Below are positions 16,191-22,905 of a DNA stretch of 38,719 bases, one piece after another. The notes beneath the pieces are model-generated. The model made no database searches. It was not told where the DNA came from and saw only the letters and a list, made by a program, of their open reading frames with translations. The translations under genes and the position numbers were made by a program. Position 1 is the first letter of the stretch. Each line of letters starts with the position of its first letter. This stretch comes from an uncultured bacterium (GTDB lineage: Bacteria; Patescibacteriota; Dojkabacteria; CALFHW01): contig CALFHW010000017.1 in the NCBI GenBank assembly GCA_937876695.1, positions 1 to 38,719 on the forward strand, in the 5' to 3' direction.

Positions 16191-16832
16191 TCAAGGCGCA
16201 GGGCAATTCTGTGCGCTTCCATGATCGGCGCAACATCTTTGCAGGGAGCTGGTACTGACTATGGTATTGTTCGTGGCATCTCTCACAAATGCTGAATATT
16301 CGCGATAATTCTTTACGTTGCCCAATGACTTTTGCCCTTCAAGAACCCTTATATCTCTATTTCCATAACTACATGTCTCTCCTACTCGCTCTGGGCTAGT
16401 GGCAGCATCGCTATATTCGATATAATAAGTTGGCTCAGGACAAGAGTTCTCATAGAAAATCGACAACCCTGGCGTGCGCGTCTCTCCGGTGCAGTCTTTG
16501 ACCTCCAGTGTGGTGTAAATTGAGGTGACGATGGTAGCGGAGAAGAAGTACAGAATGAAGCCCAAAATCCAATACAACAATCTCTGTCTAGCTGCGCCAA
16601 TTGCCTCTTCGTTACCTGCCGAACTCATCCACTGAAACCCAATGAAAACCAGCAGCGCCATGAAGATCACGCCGCCAAAGGCATACATCAAGTCCAGCAA
16701 CCTGTAGAGCAGAATAGAAACATCGCCAAAACGGGGTGGGTCAGCTGTCTCGGCAAACACCGGGGTTATCAGCAGCAATTGTGCTGTAACGATTACAAGA
16801 ACAGGTAAAATACCCCTGCTTACACTTCTCAT
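16191..16832 (-). CDS. Pilin-like two-helix protein with Cys-rich C-terminal domain
   Basis: A 213-residue exported membrane protein. A signal peptide (LPVLVIVTAQLLLITPVFA) is followed by a two-helix hairpin at about 45-110: YAFGGVIFMALLVFIGFQW, the polar turn MSSAGNEEAIGAARQR, then LLYWILGFILYFFSATIV. This matches the TrbC/VirB2-type hairpin of the neighbouring genes. The last ~100 residues are polar, carry six Cys (including RCC) and are probably exposed outside the membrane, with disulfides likely. It overlaps the next upstream gene by 4 nt (ATGA), the tightest evidence of coupling. The hairpin is visible; its use as a pilin or channel subunit is inference. Confidence 0.8.
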   Translation of the reverse strand: MRSVSRGILPVLVIVTAQLLLITPVFAETADPPRFGDVSILLYRLLDLMYAFGGVIFMALLVFIGFQWMSSAGNEEAIGAARQRLLYWILGFILYFFSATIVTSIYTTLEVKDCTGETRTPGLSIFYENSCPEPTYYIEYSDAATSPERVGETCSYGNRDIRVLEGQKSLGNVKNYREYSAFVRDATNNTIVSTSSLQRCCADHGSAQNCPAP

Positions 16833-17302
16833 AGGTTATCGCTTAGCGTTGGAGCTTGCCCCCTACTTCCACTACCGGGCGCAGCTCCTGGGTCGCCGCA
16901 AGCCTTGTCCAGCGGTCTGAGAAGACAGATAATTGCTTTTCTAGCTGCTCCGTTTTCACCAGTGGTGGGGTCTATCCCGAAACCAGCGGAAATCAACACC
17001 ACCACTATAGTCCCCACAAATGCCACCACTATACCTACTATCACGTTCTTGATAGCCTCGGAAGCCTCCTCAACTTTATCGCTAGCTCCTTGACTCTGGA
17101 TGTACTTGATACCTGAGAGGATAGCGTAGATAATTGAAAAAATTACTACTACCACGAATAGAATTACTATCAAGTTGCTAATGAAAGTGATGATAACGTC
17201 CACAGCTTCTCCAGGGTCTGTCGGAACATTGCCAGAGCCAGGCAAATCGCCGAATAAGTTGGTTGCCATCATTCCTTTGCTTAAAATCTCAGTCATCACC
17301 AT
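16829..17302 (-). CDS. TrbC/VirB2-like pilin protein, paralogue A
   Basis: A 157-residue membrane protein with two helices around a conserved turn: TFISNLIVILFVVVVIFSII, then YAILSGIKYIQSQG, an acidic and basic stretch (ASDKVEEASEAIKN), then VIVGIVVAFVGTIVVVLI. The central block is almost identical in the next gene (paralogue B) and clearly similar in paralogue C. It ends with a Cys-containing, Gly/Pro-rich tail (PGAAPGSGSRGQ). Several in-frame ATGs lie at the N-terminus; ATG 17302 is kept. It overlaps the following gene by 4 nt. The helix-turn-helix topology is that of conjugative pilins (VirB2/TrbC), which polymerise; no cleavage site is assigned. Confidence 0.82.
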   Translation of the reverse strand: MVMTEILSKGMMATNLFGDLPGSGNVPTDPGEAVDVIITFISNLIVILFVVVVIFSIIYAILSGIKYIQSQGASDKVEEASEAIKNVIVGIVVAFVGTIVVVLISAGFGIDPTTGENGAARKAIICLLRPLDKACGDPGAAPGSGSRGQAPTLSDNL

Positions 17303-17325
17303 AAATCACCAAAATATATTCAAGC

Positions 17326-17736
17326 TTAATTAGTAGCGTTAGGGCCGCAACTCAGTGGCTGCAATAGACACTTTATCGCGTCTCTGGCTGGTCCGTCAGT
17401 TCCGGTACTTATACCAAAACCTGCGGAAATTAACACCACGATTATAGTACCGACAAATGCTACTACCACTCCAATTAGCACATTCTTAATGGCTTCAGAA
17501 GCCTCTTCCACTTTATCACTTGCTCCTTGACTCTGAATATACTTGAGACCAGATAAGATTGCATAAATAATGGCGAAGATCACCACTACCGCAAATAGCA
17601 CCACAATCAGATTACCGATGAAAGTGATAATGGTGTCTATAGCTGTCTCTGTGCTGACATCGGAGATAGCCCCTCCTCCGAGGTTACCTAGTAAACCGCC
17701 GGCCCTGAAACTTAAACTAGTGAAAACTGATTCCAT
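17326..17736 (-). CDS. TrbC/VirB2-like pilin protein, paralogue B
   Basis: A 136-residue two-helix protein. The N-terminal ~30 residues are Gly-rich (GGLLGNLGGGAISD). Helix one (IGNLIVVLFAVVVIFAII) runs into YAILSGLKYIQSQG, the same charged turn (ASDKVEEASEAIKN) as in paralogue A, and helix two (VLIGVVVAFVGTIIVVLI). The C-terminus carries two Cys (KCLLQPLSCG). The central ~75 residues match paralogue A almost residue for residue, and the DNA is also visibly alike, so they arose by recent duplication. It is 23 nt ahead of paralogue A. Different copy number and tails suggest a multi-subunit assembly. Confidence 0.83.
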   Translation of the reverse strand: MESVFTSLSFRAGGLLGNLGGGAISDVSTETAIDTIITFIGNLIVVLFAVVVIFAIIYAILSGLKYIQSQGASDKVEEASEAIKNVLIGVVVAFVGTIIVVLISAGFGISTGTDGPARDAIKCLLQPLSCGPNATN

Positions 17737-17766
17737 TATATTTGAGCAGTAAATTTAATCTGTTAA

Positions 17767-18165
17767 CTAAATACTACTTGCTTCTATACACTCTTGCAAG
17801 GGGGAGGTAGGTTCTACGAAACTACACATGGCCTCGCGGATTCGATCGGCGCTCTGATTAGTGAATATGCCCGCTATTACTACCACTATTACTACCCCGA
17901 CGAAGACCACTAGTACCCCGATGAAAACTGACTTTAGGGCGTTCTGCGCCTCCTCTACTTTGTCGGATTCGCCTTGACTCTGGATATACTTGAGCCCCGC
18001 TAGAACTGCGTAGACTATGGCGATCACGATCACAATTGTGAACATCAAAATCAAGCCATTGGTGAGCAAATTGATAATGAAATTTGTAGTTGTACCTGGA
18101 GGCCCGGAAGGGATTAAACTTAATCTAATTGCCCCACCTAATATTTCCTGAAAAAAGTCTCCCAT
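17767..18165 (-). CDS. TrbC/VirB2-like pilin protein, paralogue C
   Basis: A 132-residue two-helix protein. Helix one (NLLTNGLILMFTIVIVIAIV) is followed by YAVLAGLKYIQSQG, the turn ESDKVEEAQNALK, and helix two (FIGVLVVFVGVVIVVVIA). The C-terminal ~30 residues have two Cys (AMCSFVEP, LQECIEAS). It shares the turn and flanking residues with paralogues A and B but the helices have diverged more. It is the third of the adjacent trio, 30 nt from paralogue B. No signal peptide is obvious, so helix one may act as the signal anchor. Confidence 0.83.
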   Translation of the reverse strand: MGDFFQEILGGAIRLSLIPSGPPGTTTNFIINLLTNGLILMFTIVIVIAIVYAVLAGLKYIQSQGESDKVEEAQNALKSVFIGVLVVFVGVVIVVVIAGIFTNQSADRIREAMCSFVEPTSPLQECIEASSI

Positions 18166-18196
18166 AAGCTATTGTCTCACAATTCAATGATTTAAG

Positions 18197-18616
18197 TTAA
18201 CAAATGAGCAATGCTGACTGATCTGGACCAAAGGCAGTGAATAGAAGCGATAGACCAATTAAGAATATAAATGTAAACGCTAGACCCAAAATGATATCCC
18301 TGGCGAATTGGGACGCTTCCTGCACTGCGTTTTGATCCCCACCGGAATTGACATATCTAAGTCCCGCAGTGATCATCAAAATAATTGCGATTATAACTAG
18401 AATCACTAACAGCAAATTGATAATTCCGCCAGCGTAGATAACCAGCGCGTCAATCCCACTGGCGCAGTTTTTGGGCGCTGCAACTTCGCCAAAAGGCGTC
18501 TTACCCTGCCCAAACCAGTCATCCAGTGTTAGCACTGAGTCAGAGACTAAGAATTGTGCTCCTGCTAGTATTCTGTTGATGGCTGCGATTATGTTCATAA
18601 TTCCAGTATAAATCAA
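18197..18616 (-). CDS. Divergent pilin-like two-helix membrane protein
   Basis: A 139-residue protein. After an N-terminal amphipathic part (MNIIAAINRILAGAQFLV) and a polar loop with one Cys, helix one (GGIINLLLVILVIIAIILM) leads to the turn ITAGLRYVNSGGDQNAVQEA, then helix two (LGLAFTFIFLIGLSLLFTAF). The turn keeps the Y-x-N-S-x-G pattern of the cluster but uses VNSGG rather than IQSQG, like the next gene upstream. Its ATG overlaps the upstream stop by 4 nt. It is placed between the cysteine-rich 256-residue protein and the paralogue trio. Confidence 0.8.
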   Translation of the reverse strand: MIYTGIMNIIAAINRILAGAQFLVSDSVLTLDDWFGQGKTPFGEVAAPKNCASGIDALVIYAGGIINLLLVILVIIAIILMITAGLRYVNSGGDQNAVQEASQFARDIILGLAFTFIFLIGLSLLFTAFGPDQSALLIC

Positions 18617-19383
18617 GGGGTAGTTGTTGGGTTAAAGAATTCTTTGTCGCCATCAATCCCTGAAGGCGTGCGGTCGATTATTTCATCAATAGGACTAATG
18701 CTTAACCCCAATGCGCCGGTAGCAACTTCAACAACTGCAATTGAGAGTAGAATAATTATCAAACCCAAAACCGCCATCAACATAGTCTGGCTGCCCTTCT
18801 TGACCTCATCATCGTTTCCTTGTGAATTCACATACATAAATCCGCCTTGGATAATAGTGAACCCAGCCACAAACGCAGCCAGGATAAGAATAAGCGTGAT
18901 TATCCGGGGAATTGTTTTGGCAAAGTCAATCTCGCCTAGTGCATTGTACTGTATGATTCCGTTACCATGCTCCAGAGGAATAGCGCCGCCGGTGGTTCCT
19001 TTAACGAGATCACCTGCTAGTTCCATCCTCACTACAGTTCCGGTAACAGGGTCTACTGAGAGTCTATCCACTAATGACAAATCTCTGGGTTGGCTACAAT
19101 CACTCTGAGATAAACTCCTCTGACCCTCAGCACATCTATTGAATATGACAACTGTTGAGCTGTTATAACTTGGAGTGCTACAGCTACAATTACAGCCTTG
19201 AGTTATATTCTTCTGATTGCAAACGCGAATGAACTCCTTTACATCAGTGTTGTTCAGAACTGCTGCAGGGACCTCGGCTCTGATGGTTAAAATTGGCATG
19301 AATACCAAGACTGCTACTACCGTGAAAAGCAATAACAAAAGCGGTTTGAAGCTAGTTAGCCTAGCTAAAGCTATACTCCTCAT
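18613..19383 (-). CDS. Cysteine-rich exported pilin-like protein
   Basis: A 256-residue membrane protein with an N-terminal signal or anchor (LLLLLFTVVAVLVFMPILT), a Cys-rich exported stretch at about 50-100 holding six Cys (RVCNQKNITQGCNCSCS, then RCAEGQ and DCSQ), a polar region, and then a two-helix hairpin: ITLILILAAFVAGFTIIQGG, FMYVNSQGNDDEVKKGSQ, MLMAVLGLIIILLSIAVV. Its last 40 residues are polar. The domain order mirrors the larger Cys-rich genes upstream (exported Cys domain, then the C-terminal hairpin). It overlaps both neighbours by 4 nt, so it is in the same operon. Function unknown. Confidence 0.8.
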   Translation of the reverse strand: MRSIALARLTSFKPLLLLLFTVVAVLVFMPILTIRAEVPAAVLNNTDVKEFIRVCNQKNITQGCNCSCSTPSYNSSTVVIFNRCAEGQRSLSQSDCSQPRDLSLVDRLSVDPVTGTVVRMELAGDLVKGTTGGAIPLEHGNGIIQYNALGEIDFAKTIPRIITLILILAAFVAGFTIIQGGFMYVNSQGNDDEVKKGSQTMLMAVLGLIIILLSIAVVEVATGALGLSISPIDEIIDRTPSGIDGDKEFFNPTTTP

Positions 19384-19763
19384 TGCACCAAGCTGCCTGT
19401 GCCAATTATTCTGCCCAGGAGATTTACAATTACTGGTGCTAAGGCGATAATCACAAAGCCCACTACCCCTGCTAGCAGAATTTGACTGCTCTGCTTTTCT
19501 TTATCGGGGTCTCCAGCTGCTGTCATGCGTACAAAACCGCCGTACATAATAACTGCCATAAATACGAGGACTATAATTGGCGCGACGAGATTTAGAATCC
19601 TCTCAATTAGATCCATGATTCCAAGGTTTGTGGGCGGAGTTATTTGCTGAGGGCTGGCGGAAATAGTGGTAGCTGCTGCTAGACTCAGACCTATATATAT
19701 CAACATAAAGACTACTAGCAGTAGGCTTTGTGTGATTTGGGTTCTATTCGGTAGTAGCTTCAT
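19380..19763 (-). CDS. Pilin-like two-helix membrane protein with signal peptide
   Basis: A 127-residue protein. A signal peptide (QSLLLVVFMLIYIGLSLAAA) is followed by the hairpin: LNLVAPIIVLVFMAVIMYGG, the turn FVRMTAAGDPDKEKQSSQ, and LLAGVVGFVIIALAPVIVNL. The AGDPDK-type turn is common in conjugative TrbC/VirB2-like pilins of Patescibacteria. It is the most VirB2-like of the set in size and layout. It starts 24 nt after the Cys-rich 553-residue gene and overlaps the next gene by 4 nt. Confidence 0.82.
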   Translation of the reverse strand: MKLLPNRTQITQSLLLVVFMLIYIGLSLAAATTISASPQQITPPTNLGIMDLIERILNLVAPIIVLVFMAVIMYGGFVRMTAAGDPDKEKQSSQILLAGVVGFVIIALAPVIVNLLGRIIGTGSLVQ

Positions 19764-19787
19764 AACACTATGATAGATGAAATTAAC

Positions 19788-21383
19788 TCAACTGCCAAAT
19801 GTGGTTACATCTAGGCCTAAGATATTTATGCCTAGGAAGTTGAGTAATGCTGCTGAGAAAATCAGAAGTAGCAGACCGATCAACGCAGAAGTGATCACAT
19901 CTCTACCCTCCTGAAACCCTTCAGGATCGCCCTTTTGCATAGTTAAGGCTCCTTGGATTATCCTCAGGATAACTATACCGCCCATCACTCCTAATGCCAC
20001 GCGGACGATAGTGTTCACCACCGAGCCGGTTGAGCTAGCGTTGATGCAACCGCCTAAGTCAGTGTAGAGGCGGCCGGCTATAGGCTTGGCTAGCGGTTCG
20101 TTGTATGGTGTAATAGGGTCACCGTCATTGACAGTTCCTGATGAAATAGCTAAGTTGCCTTCTTCGACAGTTCCTAATATAGCTGGATCACCATACAAGC
20201 ACTTCGCACATTCTCGATAGCGACCTTGACTGTCCTCACTGAGAGTATTATCAGCGGCATTTTGAATTACAAAATCGCTACAGCCCTTGTTACTGCGTAA
20301 GGAGAATATATCTTTGGCGTTTTGCCGGCAAAAAGTCGAATCCACGTCTCTTATGGTCAAGGTTACGTTGCTTCCAATTGGCCTATAACCGGCAGGAGTG
20401 GGTAGTACCAAGTGACCGAGAGAGTTAGGATTAGTGCTTACTGGCAACGTCTTTCTATCGGAATAACAGAAGGACTTGTCCTGGTTACCTTCATCATCTT
20501 TGGTCTTTAAACCTCGAACCACACACCCTCGCCCGTCCTCCACTATCGAGGAACTACATTTGTAGTTAAAGATATCGTCTGCATCCGCAACAAAGGCGAT
20601 ATCAGACCTATCCCTACAATAAAAATTCCCCTGGGATGGTTTGGGCAAGACAAACCCCATCTCAATAACCTTACCGTCATAATCTCTTCCCCAATTGCCT
20701 TTGTTTAGGCTTTCAGTAATCGGAACAGTAATTCTCTGGCGCCCGTCTTGGCCATCTAGACAAGCTACAGCTGCAAATTCATAGTTTTTTAATCTGTCGT
20801 AGCTATTTGTCCCGTATTCCTGCACTCTAAAGGGTTGTTGTTTGTTTTTGTCTCCATTAAATAGCAAACTCATGATATTTGTATCACTAGGGTCAATATC
20901 CGGCAACCTCTGCTCATTGCCGGCACTACTTTCCCCGGCAAAGAATCCATCTTTATTTGTAAGGTTATATGACCTTATTAAATCCCCCACTGAACTGATA
21001 AAATCTCTGGGAATTCCTGAAATACTGGATGGTGGGGAGTAATTTATTGTACCTTGCGTACAGAATCCTAATTTTGGCGCTGCAGTACAAACCGGCCTAT
21101 TTCTGCCCTCATAATTAACAACTCCTACGCTGGAGTTCCCGGTAAACACATTGCAAAATTCGCTGGTGAAAGGCCGGCAAAATCCACTATCCTCCGTGGT
21201 GCCCGGAGGACAGGCGACAGGATCATAAAGCTCGCATTCTCTGGGTTCTCCGAAATAGATCGGATTGGTTTGCGCTAGCGCCTTATGCTGCGTGGCAGAT
21301 TGTATATTTATGATCAAAAATACTGCCAGTAGCGTCGCCAAAGTTGCGCACAGATTATTTAGTCCGAAAGTTCCAGTGGCCAT
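19788..21383 (-). CDS. Large Cys-rich exported protein with pilin-like C-terminus (paralogue 1)
   Basis: About 531 residues from ATG 21383, which gives a clean signal (LCATLATLLAVFLIINIQSA). ATG 21449 is an alternative and would overlap the upstream gene by 23 nt. The long exported part has many Cys, with conserved blocks shared with the next gene: FCRPFTSEFCNVFTG, SNKGCSDF and a KCLYGDPAIL segment. The last ~110 residues (PITPYNEPLAKP to the end) form a two-helix pilin-like hairpin (VVNTIVRVALGVMGGIVILR, TMQKGDPEGFQEGRDVITSA, LIGLLLLIFSAALLNFLG) that differs from the neighbour at about five positions. The N-terminal part has diverged much more. No enzyme motif is seen; a surface or adhesion role is inference. 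Confidence 0.85.
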   Translation of the reverse strand: MATGTFGLNNLCATLATLLAVFLIINIQSATQHKALAQTNPIYFGEPRECELYDPVACPPGTTEDSGFCRPFTSEFCNVFTGNSSVGVVNYEGRNRPVCTAAPKLGFCTQGTINYSPPSSISGIPRDFISSVGDLIRSYNLTNKDGFFAGESSAGNEQRLPDIDPSDTNIMSLLFNGDKNKQQPFRVQEYGTNSYDRLKNYEFAAVACLDGQDGRQRITVPITESLNKGNWGRDYDGKVIEMGFVLPKPSQGNFYCRDRSDIAFVADADDIFNYKCSSSIVEDGRGCVVRGLKTKDDEGNQDKSFCYSDRKTLPVSTNPNSLGHLVLPTPAGYRPIGSNVTLTIRDVDSTFCRQNAKDIFSLRSNKGCSDFVIQNAADNTLSEDSQGRYRECAKCLYGDPAILGTVEEGNLAISSGTVNDGDPITPYNEPLAKPIAGRLYTDLGGCINASSTGSVVNTIVRVALGVMGGIVILRIIQGALTMQKGDPEGFQEGRDVITSALIGLLLLIFSAALLNFLGINILGLDVTTFGS

Positions 21384-21426
21384 TCTCAATACTAGCTTAA
21401 ATTTAAGCACATCGTAAGGACGCTGC

Positions 21427-22905
21427 TCAGCTACCAAATGTAGCCACATCGAGTCCGAGGATATTTATGCCCAGGAAGTTGAGCATGGCTGCTGAGAAGA
21501 TCAGCAATAGCAGTCCAATCAAAGCCGAAGTGATCACATCTCTACCTTCTTGAAAGCCTTCGGGGTCACCCTTTTGCATAGTCAAAGCTCCTTGGATTAT
21601 CCTCAGAATAACTACTCCACCCATTACGCCTAGTGCCACCCTAACAATGGTATTCACCACTGAGCCAGTAGAACTGGCATTGATACACCCTCCCAAGTCA
21701 GTATAAAGTCGACCTGATAATGGCTTTGCTAGTGGCTCGTTATAAGGGGTGATGGGGTCCTTGGGATTGGGTTTGATCGGTGAACTTTGTGAAACTATAC
21801 TGGCATCAATAGATTCTGGTAGTAACGCAGGCTCACCATACAGGCATTTCACACAATTATCATATGATCCGAGCTCAATTAATCTATTTGAATTGGCTTC
21901 AATTGTCGTAAAATCGCTGCACCCTTTATTGCTTCTGGTTTGAAATAGTTCTTTGGCTGTTCGCAAACAACGCACACTATCGCTGCCTTCGACTGTGAGG
22001 ACGGTGTCTGCGGAATTGCTTCCAACTCCCACTCCAACTATGTTGAATATTTGGATTCCGAACTTGGGGAAGTTCTCATCTCTATTGAACTCTGCTTTGG
22101 TAATACAATTGCTTATATTTATAGACTGTGTGCCCGAGCTGCTCTGGTAGTTTATCAGGAATGCCTGTCCACCAGTGGCGCCAAGTATACCTTCGACACA
22201 TTGTAGCGTCCTGCCTGACTCTTCGAAAGCAAAGCCACTATAGCTAATTGCGCCGTCGGAAGGGCTCTTACAATAACCTGCATGTGTGGGTGTCTCCATA
22301 GCTAACCCCGCGGCTGCTAATTCAAAATCAAACGACTCATTCCAAGATCCTGCCTTCAGATTTGTCACAACCGGCAAAGTTATGAAGTTTTTATTGTCCC
22401 TGGCTAAACATGAGACTGCCTTGTAAGTGTCGCTTTTAATGTTGTCGCCGTCCCTTAAGCGAAACCTATTGCTGCCGCCGTCGAATAAGAAGTGACTAAT
22501 ATTATCCTGGCTGCCTGTAACTTGCTGGTTTGAGGCAGGGCGACCTTCTATGCCCGCATACTTGTTGAACATTCTCTCTAGAGAGTTCACAAATTCTCTG
22601 TCAATTTGATTTAGACTTGGTGGAGTGTAATTGATGCCATCACTACAGGCTCCGAATATTGGTGGGCTGGCGCACACAGGTCGTCCGTCAATTTCTGACA
22701 CCGCGTCTGAACCGGTAAAAGCTTCGCAAAATTCGCTGACTAGTGGGCGGCAAAACGCACCTCTCTCGGTGTAATTGGGTGGGCACTTAACTGGATTATA
22801 TAACGTGTATTCTCTTGGTTTGCCGTAGTAGGTCTCAGCCTGGGCAGACAGACCATTGAAGCTGAGAATGATTATGACGAAAAGCCCGAATGCTAGTTTA
22901 TTCAT
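21427..22905 (-). CDS. Large Cys-rich exported protein with pilin-like C-terminus (paralogue 2)
   Basis: A 492-residue paralogue of the preceding entry with signal peptide LAFGLFVIIILSFNGLSAQA. Its exported domain starts YGKPREYTLYNPVKCPP and shares FCRPLVSEFCEAFTG, SNKGCSDF and the CVKCLYGEPA block, but the rest is strongly diverged. The C-terminal ~110 residues are nearly identical to the neighbour (I/L, A/S, I/V, L/M and T/A changes only). The ATG overlaps the stop of the Clp-like gene by 4 nt (ATGA), linking the ATPase and this protein. The conserved anchor with a variable outer domain suggests alternative exported subunits of one assembly. Confidence 0.85.
   Translation of the reverse strand: MNKLAFGLFVIIILSFNGLSAQAETYYGKPREYTLYNPVKCPPNYTERGAFCRPLVSEFCEAFTGSDAVSEIDGRPVCASPPIFGACSDGINYTPPSLNQIDREFVNSLERMFNKYAGIEGRPASNQQVTGSQDNISHFLFDGGSNRFRLRDGDNIKSDTYKAVSCLARDNKNFITLPVVTNLKAGSWNESFDFELAAAGLAMETPTHAGYCKSPSDGAISYSGFAFEESGRTLQCVEGILGATGGQAFLINYQSSSGTQSINISNCITKAEFNRDENFPKFGIQIFNIVGVGVGSNSADTVLTVEGSDSVRCLRTAKELFQTRSNKGCSDFTTIEANSNRLIELGSYDNCVKCLYGEPALLPESIDASIVSQSSPIKPNPKDPITPYNEPLAKPLSGRLYTDLGGCINASSTGSVVNTIVRVALGVMGGVVILRIIQGALTMQKGDPEGFQEGRDVITSALIGLLLLIFSAAMLNFLGINILGLDVATFGS

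Noticed and set aside
18644-19108. A 154-codon frame on + inside the Cys-rich pilin-like gene
   Set aside because: It is a shadow of the minus gene, whose signal peptide, hairpin and 4-nt overlaps are clear.
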